A stretch of DNA of 64,000 bases from Brenneria salicis ATCC 15712 = DSM 30166 (GTDB lineage: Bacteria > Pseudomonadota > Gammaproteobacteria > Enterobacterales > Enterobacteriaceae): contig NZ_QNRY01000006.1 of NCBI RefSeq assembly GCF_003315515.1, positions 1 through 64,000 on the forward strand, in the 5' to 3' direction. The position numbers and the translations under genes are program-made. Below, one piece after another: positions 9,624-19,417 of the stretch. How positions within the stretch are numbered: the first letter of the stretch is position 1; the number at the start of each line of letters is the position of its first letter. The notes beneath the pieces are model-generated. The model had not been told where the DNA came from and made no database searches. It saw only the letters and a program-made list of their open reading frames with translations.

Positions 9624-10349
9624 GTGAAGCTAAAAGTACTGGCATTAGCGGCGATAGTGGGATTGGGGGCGCTGCCGCTGGCGACGCAAGCCGCGGAGTT
9701 GCCGAATGGCCCGCATATTATTACGTCCGGCACCGCCAGTGTTGACGCCACGCCGGATATGGCGCGTCTGGCTATCGAAGTGAGCGTGTCATCGAAAGAT
9801 GCCGCCGATGCGAAAAAACAGGTTGATGCACGCGTGGCGCAATATTTTGATTTTCTTGGCAAGAATGGTATCGAGAAAAAGGATATTAACGCCGCCAACT
9901 TACGTACCCAGCCCGAATATGATTATCTGAAAACCGGTGGTTCCGTTCTGAAAGGGTATCGCGCGGTACGTCAGGTGGAAGTTACGTTGCGTCAGTTGGA
10001 TAAACTGAACGAGTTGCTGGATGGCGCGTTGAAAGCGGGACTGAATGAAATTCGCACCGTCGATTTGGGCGTCACGAATCCAGAAAACTATCGCGACGAA
10101 GCCCGCAAGAAGGCGATAGAACAGGCAACGGCGCAGGCGCAATCACTGGCGCAAGGGTTTAACGCCAAATTAGGGCCGATCTATAGCATTCGCTATCATG
10201 TCGCCAACTATCAACCGATGCCGGTCGCCAGAATGTTTAAAACCGCAGATGCCGCCGTGCAAAGTGAAGCCGCTCAAACGTATGAGCAGCAAACCATTCA
10301 CTTTGACGATCAGGTGGATGTGGTATTTGAATTACAGCGCAATCCATAG
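9624..10349 (+). CDS. yggE: SIMPL-domain oxidative-stress protein YggE
   Basis: A 241-residue periplasmic protein of the SIMPL/DUF541 family. Residues 1-23 are a cleavable signal peptide (LPLATQAAE cleavage region). The body contains the typical VSSGTASVDATPDMA-like opening, here HIITSGTASVD, and the NLRTQPEYDY block. E. coli YggE reduces reactive-oxygen damage by an unknown mechanism. The start codon is GTG at 9624, with ribosome-binding site AAGGAGAG; no ATG fits the signal peptide. The gene stands alone between argO and convergent argP. Confidence 0.88.
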   Translation: MKLKVLALAAIVGLGALPLATQAAELPNGPHIITSGTASVDATPDMARLAIEVSVSSKDAADAKKQVDARVAQYFDFLGKNGIEKKDINAANLRTQPEYDYLKTGGSVLKGYRAVRQVEVTLRQLDKLNELLDGALKAGLNEIRTVDLGVTNPENYRDEARKKAIEQATAQAQSLAQGFNAKLGPIYSIRYHVANYQPMPVARMFKTADAAVQSEAAQTYEQQTIHFDDQVDVVFELQRNP

Positions 10350-10379
10350 CGCCATGTGAGGCTGGCTTAGCGACCAGCA

Positions 10380-11273
10380 TTAGGATTGTCTGAGCACCTG
10401 ATGTCCATGCGCGAGCAGGGCATCAGTGACTTTTCTCATCATCCTGCTTTCCGGGGCGAAACGGTGCCAATAGAGCATGCGGCGCTGAAATAGTCCAGGT
10501 GTCAGGTCAATCAATTCATTACTGGCCAGTTCTTTCTCAATCTGTAGATGGGGGATCATGCAGCAGGTGGTTCCCTGACGCGCCAATTGCACAAACGCTT
10601 CGGATGAATTCACGATATGGCACGGCACGCTGCCCGGCGAGAGATCAAAGTTTTGCTGTAGAAAAGCCTGATGCATGTCATCAAGGTGATCAAACGCCAC
10701 TGCCGGCGCGCGCAACAGCGCGGAACGCGTGACGCCATTCGGAAAATAGCGGGCGGCAAACGCGGGCGAGGCGACGAACAGATAATCCAGCGCACCCAGT
10801 TTATCCACCAAACAACTCGGTAACGGCTGTGACTGAATACTCACGGCGCCGACGACTTCACCACGACGCAATCTTTCCTGCGTTCGCGTTTCATCTTCCA
10901 CCTGTAGATTCAGACGAATAGGTGAGTCAACCAATACCGGTTGCAGTGCGGGCAGCAGCCAGGTGGCAAGACTGTCGGCATTGACCGCCAGCGACAACAG
11001 CAACGGAATGTCGCTGCTATTTTCATCGCCCAGCCATTCTTCTTCCAGCAGTTCAACCTGATGTAACAACGCCAGTAATTTCTGTCCTTGTTCGGTGGGC
11101 CGGGGGGGAATAGTCCTGACGAGCAACGGCTGACCGAACAAATTTTCCAATTGTTTAATACGCTGCGATACGGCGGATTGAGTAATGCATAATTTCTGAG
11201 CGGCGCGTTCAAAGCCCCGCTCACGTATTACGGCATCCAGCGCCTGAAGCGTTCGATAGTCCGGGCGTTTCAT
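10380..11273 (-). CDS. argP: LysR-family regulator ArgP (IciA)
   Basis: Transcription regulator of arginine and lysine metabolism; in E. coli it activates argO when arginine-loaded and represses in the presence of lysine. The 297-residue protein has an N-terminal winged helix-turn-helix (about 1-65: [20 protein letters not shown] is the recognition region) and a C-terminal effector domain of the periplasmic-binding type. It lies convergent with yggE, 30 bases apart, and divergent from rpiA with 221 bases between. The start ATG matches the family N-terminus [13 protein letters not shown]. Confidence 0.94.
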   Translation of the reverse strand: MKRPDYRTLQALDAVIRERGFERAAQKLCITQSAVSQRIKQLENLFGQPLLVRTIPPRPTEQGQKLLALLHQVELLEEEWLGDENSSDIPLLLSLAVNADSLATWLLPALQPVLVDSPIRLNLQVEDETRTQERLRRGEVVGAVSIQSQPLPSCLVDKLGALDYLFVASPAFAARYFPNGVTRSALLRAPAVAFDHLDDMHQAFLQQNFDLSPGSVPCHIVNSSEAFVQLARQGTTCCMIPHLQIEKELASNELIDLTPGLFQRRMLYWHRFAPESRMMRKVTDALLAHGHQVLRQS

Positions 11274-11494
11274 ATAGAGTCAGCATTCCTCTGAATGAAG
11301 TCTGTTTTTTTCACTATGCCACATTTTGTTTTACCATGCAGAAATCTTATTTCCCGGTTCGGGGTTCATGAAATTTACCTGCCATCCGTGAAATAATGTG
11401 CAGGGCGCGCATCGAATTCGCGCTATTTATCAACCGACGTGTTCTATAATACGCGCATGTTTTTTCGTGTTTACGTACCTGAAGCAGACAAACT

Positions 11495-12154
11495 ATGACA
11501 CAAGATGAACTGAAAAAAGCAGTGGGATGGGCAGCGCTGGATTATGTGCGTCCCGATACGATTGTCGGAGTGGGGACGGGTTCTACCGCCGCCCATTTTA
11601 TTGACGCGCTGGGTTCGATAAAGCACCAGATTCAAGGCGCGGTATCCAGTTCCGATGCATCAACGGCGAAACTTAAAAGCCTGGGTATTCCGGTTTTTGA
11701 CTGCAACGAAGTGGATTCGCTGGATGTGTATGTGGATGGCGCGGATGAAATCAACGGGCATATGCAAATGATTAAAGGCGGCGGCGCGGCGTTAACCCGC
11801 GAAAAGATCATCGCGGCCATTGCCCGTCAGTTTGTCTGTATCGTGGACGCTTCAAAGCAGGTGGATGTGCTGGGCAAGTTCCCGCTGCCGGTTGAAGTGA
11901 TCCCGATGGCCAGAGCGTATGTCGCCCGTGAACTGGCAAAAATGGGCGCACAGCCGGAATACCGCCAGGGGGCGGTGACGGATAACGGCAACATCATTCT
12001 GGATGTCCACAATCTGAACATCATGGATGCTGTCGCGATAGAGAATCATATCAATGGCATTGCGGGCGTCGTAACCGTCGGGCTGTTTGCCAATCGCCGC
12101 GCTGATGTGGCGTTGGTGGGGACTGCCGATGGCGTAAAAACCGTGATGAAATAA
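11495..12154 (+). CDS. rpiA: Ribose-5-phosphate isomerase A
   Basis: Interconverts ribose-5-phosphate and ribulose-5-phosphate in the pentose phosphate pathway. The 219-residue length equals that of E. coli. The phosphate-binding GTGSTA, the DGADEI block with the two active-site aspartates, the [11 protein letters not shown] block with the catalytic glutamate, and the C-terminal GTADG are all present. It is followed by a terminator, so it is probably monocistronic. Confidence 0.97.
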   Translation: MTQDELKKAVGWAALDYVRPDTIVGVGTGSTAAHFIDALGSIKHQIQGAVSSSDASTAKLKSLGIPVFDCNEVDSLDVYVDGADEINGHMQMIKGGGAALTREKIIAAIARQFVCIVDASKQVDVLGKFPLPVEVIPMARAYVARELAKMGAQPEYRQGAVTDNGNIILDVHNLNIMDAVAIENHINGIAGVVTVGLFANRRADVALVGTADGVKTVMK

Positions 12155-12163
12155 GCCGCGGAT

Positions 12164-12203
12164 AATTTCAGGCGCGAGGGATCCTCATGCCTGAAATTTT
12201 TTA
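12164..12203 (+). terminator. Terminator after rpiA
   Basis: AATTTCAGGC and GCCTGAAATT form a perfect outer stem around an inner GAGG/CCTC stem, followed by TTTTTTA. Confidence 0.85.
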
Positions 12204-12443
12204 TAAAAAATTTTATATAACGGCTCATTTTTGGTACTTAATATCACTTTTTCTTATTTTTTTCGTCGTCAATATGGCGATACGCATTGTTGGCAATATT
12301 TTTCGCCACACGTCTTTTCGGCGTCGTGTGTTGGCAGTAGCCGCAAAGCAATCGTTTGTATTGCTGACGGCGTAATTTTTGTTATGTTGGCAGGGGCTGT
12401 TTAGCAAACTGTCGCATCTGAAGTCTGAAAATAAGGTCGGGAA

Positions 12444-13676
12444 ATGGCAAAGGTATCACTGGAAAAAGATAAAATTAAGTTTCTGTTAGTGGAAGGGGTG
12501 CACCAGAGCGCGCTGGAAAATTTGCGCGCCGCCGGTTACACCAATATTGAATATCATAAAGGGGCGCTGGATGCGGAATCCCTGAAAGCATCCATCCGTG
12601 ATGCGCATTTTATTGGTATCCGCTCACGTACCCATCTGACTGAAGAGATTTTCGCCGCGGCGGAAAAATTGATCGCGGTGGGTTGTTTTTGTATCGGTAC
12701 AAACCAGGTAGAACTCTCGGCGGCGACAAAACGCGGCATTCCGGTATTCAACGCGCCTTTTTCCAATACCCGTTCCGTGGCGGAAATGGTACTCGGTGAA
12801 ATGCTGCTGCTGCTGCGCGGTATTCCGGCGGCGAATGCGAAAGCGCACCGCGGCGTCTGGCATAAACTGGCGGTTGGTTCCTTTGAAGCGCGCGGCAAGA
12901 AACTGGGTATCATTGGCTACGGCCATATCGGTACGCAATTAGGTATTCTGGCAGAAGGCCTGGGGATGCATGTTTACTTTTATGATATTGAAAGTAAATT
13001 GCCGTTGGGGAATGCGCAACAGGTTCGTTATCTTTCCGATCTGCTGAACATGAGTGATGTGGTCAGTCTGCATGTGCCGGAAACCGATAGCACCCAGAAT
13101 ATGATGGGTGCGGAAGAACTGGCGCTGATGAAACCGGGCGCGATTCTTATCAACGCGTCACGCGGCACGGTGGTGGACATTCCAGCCTTGAGCGACGCGC
13201 TTGGCAACAAACATCTTTCCGGTGCGGCGATTGACGTATTCCCCCAGGAGCCCGCCACCAACAGCGATCCGTTCGTGTCGCCGTTGTGCGAGTTTGACAA
13301 TGTGCTGCTGACCCCGCATATCGGGGGTTCCACGCAGGAAGCGCAGGAAAATATTGGTGATGAGGTGGCCGGGAAACTGGCGAAATATTCGGATAACGGC
13401 TCTACGTTGTCTGCGGTGAACTTCCCAGAAGTTTCACTGCCGGTGCATGGCGAACGCGCCAGCCGGTTGTTGCACATTCATGAAAACCGTCCCGGCATTA
13501 TTACCAAGATCAACCAGATTTTTGCCGAGCAGGGCATCAACATCGCCGCTCAGTATCTGCAAACGACGCCTGAAATTGGTTATGTGGTTATTGACGTGGA
13601 AACGAATGGCGCACAGACAGCATTGCAATTGATGAAAGCGATCCCCGGTACCATCCGTGCCCGCCTGCTGTACTGA
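12444..13676 (+). CDS. serA: D-3-phosphoglycerate dehydrogenase
   Basis: First committed step of serine biosynthesis: NAD-dependent oxidation of 3-phosphoglycerate to 3-phosphohydroxypyruvate. The 410-residue protein has a split substrate domain, a Rossmann domain with GYGHIGTQLGILAEGLGM around 155-172, the catalytic histidine in LTPHIGGST, and a C-terminal ACT domain (about 335-410, starting LLHIHENRPG) that gives serine feedback inhibition in this family. The ribosome-binding site is AAGGTCGGG. In E. coli serA also follows rpiA, but the downstream neighbours differ: here ettA is convergent, sharing a terminator. Confidence 0.97.
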   Translation: MAKVSLEKDKIKFLLVEGVHQSALENLRAAGYTNIEYHKGALDAESLKASIRDAHFIGIRSRTHLTEEIFAAAEKLIAVGCFCIGTNQVELSAATKRGIPVFNAPFSNTRSVAEMVLGEMLLLLRGIPAANAKAHRGVWHKLAVGSFEARGKKLGIIGYGHIGTQLGILAEGLGMHVYFYDIESKLPLGNAQQVRYLSDLLNMSDVVSLHVPETDSTQNMMGAEELALMKPGAILINASRGTVVDIPALSDALGNKHLSGAAIDVFPQEPATNSDPFVSPLCEFDNVLLTPHIGGSTQEAQENIGDEVAGKLAKYSDNGSTLSAVNFPEVSLPVHGERASRLLHIHENRPGIITKINQIFAEQGINIAAQYLQTTPEIGYVVIDVETNGAQTALQLMKAIPGTIRARLLY

Positions 13677-13705
13677 TCTTCCATTTGATCAGTCAGATCT
13701 TAGAC

Positions 13706-13733
13706 AATGGCCCGCTTGCGCGGGCCATTTTGC
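13706..13733. terminator. Bidirectional terminator between serA and ettA
   Basis: AATGGCCCG / CGGGCCATT with a six-base loop, T-rich on the serA side and with A residues upstream serving the ettA side. It occupies the 63-base gap between the two convergent genes. Confidence 0.85.
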
Positions 13734-13739
13734 ATCATA

Positions 13740-15407
13740 TTATTTGGACATCTTTTTGTATTTGATGCGGTGTGGTTCTAATGCATCCGCGCCAAGCGTC
13801 CGTTTTTTGTACTCTTCATACTCGGTGAAGTTACCTTCGAAGAATTCCACTTTTCCTTCATCCTGATAATCCAGAATGTGGGTGGCGATACGGTCCAGAA
13901 ACCAACGGTCGTGCGAAATAACCATCGCGCAGCCGGGGAATTCCAGCAGGGCGTTTTCCAGCGCGCGCAGCGTTTCGATATCCAGGTCATTGGTTGGTTC
14001 GTCAAGCAGCAGCACGTTGCCGCCAACCTGCAATAGTTTCGCCAGATGCAAACGGCCACGCTCGCCCCCGGACAACTCGCCGACGCGTTTGCCTTGATCG
14101 ACGCCTTTGAAGTTAAAGCGTCCCACATAGGCGCGGCTTGGCATCTCGGTGTTGCCGATGCGCATGATATCCTGACCGCCGGACACTTCTTCCCACACGG
14201 TTTTGCTGTTGTCCATTGCGTCGCGGAACTGATCGACCGATGCCAGTTTCACGGTTTCGCCTAACTCGATAGTGCCGCTATCCGGTTGTTCCTGACCAGA
14301 CATCATGCGGAACAACGTCGATTTACCCGCGCCGTTCGGACCGATGATGCCGACGATCGCCCCTTTCGGCACAGAGAAGGACAGCCCGTCGATCAACTGA
14401 CGTTCGCCATAGGATTTGCTCAGGTTGGTAACTTCAATCACTTTATCGCCAAGCCGCGCACCAGGCGGAATGAACAGTTCGTTGGTTTCGTTGCGTTTCT
14501 GGTATTCCGTGCTGTTCAGTTCTTCAAAGCGGGCCAGACGCGCCTTGCCCTTCGACTGACGGCCCTTGGCGCCCTGACGCACCCATTCCAGTTCTTTCTC
14601 AATGGATTTACGGCGCGCCGCTTCCTGCGAAGCTTCCTGCGCCAGACGCTGATCTTTCTGCTCCAGCCAGGAAGAGTAGTTGCCTTCCCACGGAATGCCT
14701 TCGCCACGATCCAGTTCCAGAATCCAGCCCGCAACGTTATCAAGGAAGTAACGGTCATGGGTGATGGCGACCACGGTGCCTTCAAAGTCATGCAGGAAGC
14801 GCTCCAGCCAGGCCACGGATTCCGCATCCAGGTGGTTGGTCGGTTCGTCGAGCAGCAACATGTCCGGTTTTTCCAGCAACAGACGGCATAACGCGACGCG
14901 GCGACGTTCGCCGCCGGAAAGATTGGCGATTTTCGCATCCCACTCGGGAAGACGCAGGGCATCCGCCGCACGTTCCAGTTGGTTGTTAAGGTTATGACCG
15001 TCATACACCTGAATAATTTCTTCCAGCTTGCCTTGTTCAGCGGCCAGCTTGTCGAAATCCGCATCCGGTTCGGCATAAAGCGCATACACTTCATCCAGCC
15101 GTTTCAGCGCGGTAACCACTTCGGCCACCGCTTCTTCAACCGATTCACGCACGGTATGCTCGGGATTTAACTGCGGTTCCTGCGGCAGATAGCCGATTTT
15201 GATACCGGGTTGCGGACGCGCTTCGCCTTCAATGTCCTTATCAATGCCGGCCATAATGCGCAGCAGCGTAGATTTGCCCGCTCCGTTCAGACCCAGTACG
15301 CCAATTTTGGCGCCGGGAAAGAAACTGAGAGAGATATTTTTCAGAATATGACGCTTCGGCGGAACGACTTTGCCGACGCGATGCATGGTATAAACATATT
15401 GAGCCAC
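13740..15407 (-). CDS. ettA: Energy-dependent translational throttle protein EttA (ABC-F)
   Basis: A soluble ABC-F ATPase that binds the ribosomal E site and gates entry into elongation according to the ATP/ADP ratio (known for E. coli EttA). The 555-residue protein holds two ABC cassettes without membrane segments: Walker A GLNGAGKST and GPNGAGKST, signatures LSGGERRR and LSGGERGR, Walker B followed by DEPTNHLD and DEPTNDLD. Between them is the charged linker with EKDQRLAQE-like text and the ABC-F arm region. The start codon is GTG at 15405-15407, giving VAQYVYTMHRVGK, the family N-terminus, with AGAGG twelve bases before it. Near-identical to E. coli by memory. Confidence 0.96.
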   Translation of the reverse strand: MAQYVYTMHRVGKVVPPKRHILKNISLSFFPGAKIGVLGLNGAGKSTLLRIMAGIDKDIEGEARPQPGIKIGYLPQEPQLNPEHTVRESVEEAVAEVVTALKRLDEVYALYAEPDADFDKLAAEQGKLEEIIQVYDGHNLNNQLERAADALRLPEWDAKIANLSGGERRRVALCRLLLEKPDMLLLDEPTNHLDAESVAWLERFLHDFEGTVVAITHDRYFLDNVAGWILELDRGEGIPWEGNYSSWLEQKDQRLAQEASQEAARRKSIEKELEWVRQGAKGRQSKGKARLARFEELNSTEYQKRNETNELFIPPGARLGDKVIEVTNLSKSYGERQLIDGLSFSVPKGAIVGIIGPNGAGKSTLFRMMSGQEQPDSGTIELGETVKLASVDQFRDAMDNSKTVWEEVSGGQDIMRIGNTEMPSRAYVGRFNFKGVDQGKRVGELSGGERGRLHLAKLLQVGGNVLLLDEPTNDLDIETLRALENALLEFPGCAMVISHDRWFLDRIATHILDYQDEGKVEFFEGNFTEYEEYKKRTLGADALEPHRIKYKKMSK

Positions 15408-15826
15408 GTTGCGACTTAGCCTCTTTCTGTCTGTGTTGTTATTAACACGTTGTTGTTGACACGTTGTTATTGAGATGATGGTCTGTGCGCCACGTCGTGG
15501 CGGCCATATTGGGGCTTATTGCCGCCGAGGGTGGGAAAACGTCACCTTCCGCGGATAGAACATTCTGATAGTGAAGTGTAACTGGTTTCCGTGTCCAATC
15601 CCAGACATCCGGCGATTTGTCGTTGCGACGCGGATGCCGCGCCGAAAAAGGTAAACGATTCAGTCCATCATGCCGGAAATTGTGCCGGAATTGACATATC
15701 GCTGTCTGGCATGTTGTGCCACACTGAATGGGTGCTGTCCGGGAAATCATGAACCGGCGGGACGATGATATCGACAATTGAAGATGTCGGTAGCGGGTCG
15801 ATAACGGATAGAGGTTAACGCAGGTT
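15408..15826. other. Divergent control region ettA / slt
   Basis: A 419-base spacer between divergent genes. Its ettA-proximal end holds three imperfect 14-base tandem repeats (15436-15477). The rest shows no supported gene; a 111-codon minus-strand frame lacks a ribosome-binding site and recognisable similarity. Confidence 0.55.
15436..15477. repeat. Three imperfect 14-base tandem repeats in the ettA leader
   Basis: Units TTGTTATTAACACG, TTGTTGTTGACACG and TTGTTATTGAGATG follow one another without gaps, 29 bases before the ettA start. They are read in the ettA leader as purine-rich AACAACGTGT-type text with little potential for folding. Confidence 0.8.
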
Positions 15827-17755
15827 ATGGTTAAAGCGGGTCATTGGTGGTACGCCATTGCAGCAGTATGTCTGGCAGGGGCTTCGGGGCATGCGCTGGC
15901 GGATTCTCTGGATGAGCAACGTCAGCGCTATCAACAGGTTAAACAGGCATGGGATAGCAATCAGTTGGATACGGTCGCTCAACTTATGCCGACGCTGCGC
16001 AATTATCCGCTCTATCCTTATCTTGAATATCGTGCATTAACGCAGGATCTAACCCAGGTCAGCGCCACGCAAGTCAGGCAATTCATTGCCACCCACCCGA
16101 CGTTGCCTCCGGCGCGTAATCTGAATACCAGCTTTGTCAACGAACTGGCGCGTCGTCAGGATTGGTCGGGATTATTGGCGTTCAGCCCGCAGCCGCCCAA
16201 GCCGATCAGCGCGCGCTGTAATTTCTATTATGCGCAATGGGCGACGGGCCAGCGGCAAAGCGTGTGGGATGCGACGCGTGATATCTGGCTGACCGGGCGC
16301 CCCTTGCCTTCCGTCTGTGACAAACTGTTCTCCGCCTGGCAAGCAGCGGGTGAGCAAACCCCGCTAACGACGCTGGAGCGCATTCGTCTGGCCATGAACG
16401 AAGGCAGCACCGGGTTGGTGAATTATCTGGCGAAACAATTACCTGACGATTACAAAACCATCAGCGATGCGCTGATAACCTTGCAGAACGATCCGAATAC
16501 GCTGGAAAGCTTCGCCCGTTCCATTGGACCGACGGATTTTACCCGTAAAGTCACATTATCGGCATTCAGTCGCGTAGCGCGTCAGGATGTCGAGAATGCG
16601 CGTTCAATGTTGCCCGTGATTGTGCGCTTGCAAAAAATGAGCCCCGCTGAGCGTCAGGAAATGGAAGAAACTGTGGCCTGGCGATTGATGGGAAGTGATG
16701 CCACGCCAGAGCAGGCTCGTTGGCGTGACGGCGTGGCGCAACGCAGTACGTCAACCTCCCTGATTGAGCGTCGCGTGCGCATGGCGCTGGGGACTGGCGA
16801 TCGACAGGGATTGATTGAATGGATGATGCGTTTGCCTACGGATGTGTTGCAGAAAGATGAATGGCGGTATTGGCGGGCGTTGGTGATGCTGGAGCAAGGG
16901 AAACGTCAGGAAGGCGAGACGGGGCTGCGTGCACTGATGAAGGAGCGCGGTTTTTACCCGATGGCGGCGGCGCAGAAACTTAATGAGCGTTACCCCGTTA
17001 CTATCCTGACGGCGGCCAAACCTGACCGTTCGTTATCGCAGTTGCCCGAAATCACTCGCGTAAGGGAGTTGATGTTCTGGCAGATGGATAATCTGGCGCG
17101 CAGTGAGTGGGTGGGACTGGTTGCCAATAGCAGTAAATCACAGCAGGAAGCGCTGGCTCGCTACGCGTTTGAACAACGTTGGGCGGATTTGAGCGTGCAG
17201 GCCACGATTGTCGGCAAGTTGTGGGATCATCTGGAGGAGCGTTTCCCGCTTGCCTGGAACGATGAGTTCCGGCGCGCCACGCTGGACAAAGGTATCAGCC
17301 AGAGCTATGCGATGGCGATTGCTCGCCAGGAAAGCGCCTGGAATCCCAAAGCGCGTTCCCCGGTCGGCGCCTCCGGTCTGATGCAACTGATGCCCGCCAC
17401 CGCACAGCAGACGGCGCGGATGAGTAATATCACGACTTACCTGAACAGTAGCCAGCTATTTGATCCGCAAACCAATATTCTGTTGGGCACGAGCTATCTG
17501 GAATATGTCTATCAGACGTTTGGCCGCAATCGCATTCTGGCTTCTGCGGCCTATAATGCCGGACCGTCCCGCGTCAATACCTGGCTGAGAAATAGTTCCG
17601 GGCGCATTGACGCTGTCGCGTTTATTGAAAGTATTCCTTTTTCTGAAACACGCGGCTACGTTAAAAACGTGCTGGCCTACGATGTCTTTTACCGGTATTT
17701 CCTGCGTCAGCCCGCGCCGCTCTTGACCGATGCGGAATGGCAACGCCGCTATTGA
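15827..17755 (+). CDS. slt: Soluble lytic murein transglycosylase Slt70
   Basis: Periplasmic exolytic transglycosylase that cleaves the MurNAc-GlcNAc bond of peptidoglycan and forms 1,6-anhydro products. Of 642 residues, the first 26 are a signal peptide (cleavage after ALA, before DSLDE). A long alpha-helical superhelix (U and L domains) follows, then the lysozyme-like domain: catalytic Glu502 in ARQESAW, then GASGLMQLMPATA and AAYNAGPSRV, the three signature blocks of family 1 transglycosylases. It is followed directly by trpR, as in E. coli. Confidence 0.95.
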   Translation: MVKAGHWWYAIAAVCLAGASGHALADSLDEQRQRYQQVKQAWDSNQLDTVAQLMPTLRNYPLYPYLEYRALTQDLTQVSATQVRQFIATHPTLPPARNLNTSFVNELARRQDWSGLLAFSPQPPKPISARCNFYYAQWATGQRQSVWDATRDIWLTGRPLPSVCDKLFSAWQAAGEQTPLTTLERIRLAMNEGSTGLVNYLAKQLPDDYKTISDALITLQNDPNTLESFARSIGPTDFTRKVTLSAFSRVARQDVENARSMLPVIVRLQKMSPAERQEMEETVAWRLMGSDATPEQARWRDGVAQRSTSTSLIERRVRMALGTGDRQGLIEWMMRLPTDVLQKDEWRYWRALVMLEQGKRQEGETGLRALMKERGFYPMAAAQKLNERYPVTILTAAKPDRSLSQLPEITRVRELMFWQMDNLARSEWVGLVANSSKSQQEALARYAFEQRWADLSVQATIVGKLWDHLEERFPLAWNDEFRRATLDKGISQSYAMAIARQESAWNPKARSPVGASGLMQLMPATAQQTARMSNITTYLNSSQLFDPQTNILLGTSYLEYVYQTFGRNRILASAAYNAGPSRVNTWLRNSSGRIDAVAFIESIPFSETRGYVKNVLAYDVFYRYFLRQPAPLLTDAEWQRRY

Positions 17756-17796
17756 GGCTTGCTGGCGCGATCATTTTCGACGATTTATGTTATGCT

Positions 17797-17820
17797 GCCG
17801 TACTAGTTAAATAGTATGGC
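17797..17820. promoter_or_regulatory. TrpR operator of trpR
   Basis: An imperfect palindrome with arms GCCGTACTA and TAGTATGGC around GTTAAA. The core ACTAGTTAAATAGT closely matches the trp operator half-site CTAGTT. It lies 8 bases before the trpR start, directly after a -10-like TATGCT (17791-17796), so bound TrpR would block its own transcription. Confidence 0.85.
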
Positions 17821-17828
17821 AGCCTGTT

Positions 17829-18182
17829 ATGAATCCGTTATTTCCTACTGATCCTGCGCTTTCTGAACAAGACAATGAAAACTGGTTGCGCTTCGTGACA
17901 TTGCTGCAACAGTCGATGGAGGCTGATCTTCAGCAGCCATTATTGCAGTTGTTGTTGACGCAGGATGAGCGAATGGCGTTGGGAACGCGGGTCAGGATTA
18001 TTCAGGAACTGATGCGTGGGGAAATGAGTCAACGCGAGTTGAAAAACGAGTTGGGGGCGGGGATCGCCACCATTACCCGTGGCTCCAACAGCCTGAAAGC
18101 TTCGCCTCCCGCGCTGAAACGCTGGCTGGAGGCGCAGTTGTTGTCTGCCGAGGAACGCGGCGCAGAGAAAAAGGGGCGTTAG
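17829..18182 (+). CDS. trpR: Trp operon repressor TrpR
   Basis: Tryptophan-activated dimeric repressor of tryptophan biosynthesis genes and of itself. The 117-residue protein is slightly longer than E. coli TrpR (108) through a longer C-terminus. The helix-turn-helix [20 protein letters not shown] is essentially as in E. coli, as is the corepressor-binding stretch LGTRVRI. The N-terminal arm is variable, as usual. The gene overlaps the 3' end of convergent yjjX by four bases. A self-regulating operator sits just upstream. Confidence 0.95.
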   Translation: MNPLFPTDPALSEQDNENWLRFVTLLQQSMEADLQQPLLQLLLTQDERMALGTRVRIIQELMRGEMSQRELKNELGAGIATITRGSNSLKASPPALKRWLEAQLLSAEERGAEKKGR

Positions 18183-18715
18183 TTCGCCGTTTGTACCGGC
18201 GTCTGGTAGATAGGGTTATGGAACGGCACCAATGCCAGCAGCAGAGCCTGATGATAAACACTGGTGCGCGACAGTTTGCCATCGGTGAAAACACCAATTG
18301 CCCCGCCTTTGTGTTTGATATTCTGTATACCTGTCAGGCGCTCCATTTCATCGCCCAACTCCCGCCCTTCACGAATGCCATGTAATATACTTTCAGGCAG
18401 AACCAGGCTTGCCGAGCGAGATTCGCCGCGCAGGTGGGTGTTTTCCACCACCATCCACGCAAAGGTCATGCATTCTTCGATCCCTGCTTCAACGCCGACC
18501 CAAAAATCAGCCTCAGGGCGAACCTGACGTGCCATCATCACGCGGTTTCTGGCGCCGGTGCGGGTTTCTAAGGAACCGAGAGGCTGACGTGGGACGCCGC
18601 TATCGACGTCAACGCCTTCGATACGGCAATGGTCCGCGCCAAAAACATCGATGAATGCTAAAGTAATAGCTTTAATTTTTGCCGGGTTGGTTGTTGCAGC
18701 GACAACATGATACAT
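18179..18715 (-). CDS. yjjX: Inosine/xanthosine triphosphatase YjjX
   Basis: House-cleaning NTPase of the YjjX family, hydrolysing ITP and XTP to keep non-canonical purines out of nucleic acids. The 178-residue protein matches the family length. It begins with the characteristic [17 protein letters not shown], an N-terminal nucleotide-binding segment shared with Ham1-like folds, and contains GVEAGIE and the C-terminal [11 protein letters not shown] block. The order trpR-yjjX-gpmB is as in E. coli, with yjjX opposite to both flanking genes. Alternative specificity within the NTPase family cannot be excluded from sequence alone. Confidence 0.92.
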   Translation of the reverse strand: MYHVVAATTNPAKIKAITLAFIDVFGADHCRIEGVDVDSGVPRQPLGSLETRTGARNRVMMARQVRPEADFWVGVEAGIEECMTFAWMVVENTHLRGESRSASLVLPESILHGIREGRELGDEMERLTGIQNIKHKGGAIGVFTDGKLSRTSVYHQALLLALVPFHNPIYQTPVQTAN

Positions 18716-18766
18716 AACGATTTCGAACTCTTTAGTTAATTTGACGCAGTATAACGGAAAATAACC

Positions 18767-19417
18767 ATGTTACAGGTATATCTTGTTCGCCACGGTGAAA
18801 CAGAATGGAATGTGGCGCGACGTATTCAAGGTCAATCTGATAGCGCGCTGACGCCGCGCGGTGAACTACAGGCTTATCAGGTTGCCGAACGCATCAGGAC
18901 GCTGGGGATTACGCATATCTTTACCAGCGACCTGGGAAGGACGCAGCAGACGACGGACATTATCGCCAAAGTCTGTCATGGTTGCCCTATCGTGTTGGAA
19001 CCCGGATTGCGGGAATTGAGTATGGGGATTTTGGAAGCGCGTGATATTGATTCGTTAAGTCTGGAAGAAGAATCATGGCGTAAACAATTGGTGGATGGCA
19101 CCTCCGGCGGACGCATTCCCGAAGGGGAATCGATGGAGGAATTGGCGGCGCGTATGCACCGTGTGCTGGCCCGCTGTTTGGATCTGCCAAAAGGAAGCCG
19201 GCCATTGCTGGTCAGTCATGGCATGGCGCTGGGATGTTTGCTTAGTACGATTCTGGGGTTGCCCGCATCGGCAGAGCGCCGCCTGCGCTTGCGCAACTGC
19301 TCCTTGTCGCGCATTGATTATCAGCAAAGCCCGTGGCTGGCTTCCGGGTGGGTTGTTGAAACCGCCGGGGATATTTCGCATCTGGATATTCCGGCATTGG
19401 ATGAGCTACAGCGCTGA
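18767..19417 (+). CDS. gpmB: Histidine-phosphatase family protein GpmB
   Basis: A 216-residue member of the histidine phosphatase superfamily. The phospho-acceptor His is in VRHGETEWN at about residue 9, and the second catalytic histidine in LLVSHGMAL. It is annotated as phosphoglycerate mutase 2, but the E. coli protein acts mainly as a phosphatase, so mutase activity should not be assumed. Divergent from yjjX by 51 bases; its 3' end overlaps the convergent rob gene by 12 bases. Confidence 0.9.
   Translation: MLQVYLVRHGETEWNVARRIQGQSDSALTPRGELQAYQVAERIRTLGITHIFTSDLGRTQQTTDIIAKVCHGCPIVLEPGLRELSMGILEARDIDSLSLEEESWRKQLVDGTSGGRIPEGESMEELAARMHRVLARCLDLPKGSRPLLVSHGMALGCLLSTILGLPASAERRLRLRNCSLSRIDYQQSPWLASGWVVETAGDISHLDIPALDELQR

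Noticed and set aside
12187-12375. 62-codon open frame after rpiA, considered as a small membrane protein
   Set aside because: It starts within the terminator hairpin of rpiA, has no ribosome-binding site and its hydrophobicity comes from AT-rich DNA.
12155-12443. Possible 6S RNA (ssrS) near serA, as in E. coli
   Set aside because: In E. coli ssrS lies downstream of serA; here that side holds ettA, and I see no 6S-like structure in the spacers.
14286-14891. 201-codon open frame on the plus strand
   Set aside because: Antisense shadow of ettA; no recognisable family and no ribosome-binding site.
15436-15477. 14-base repeats, considered as CRISPR or iteron-like origin repeats
   Set aside because: Only three imperfect units without spacers; neighbours are ettA and slt, with no replication gene.
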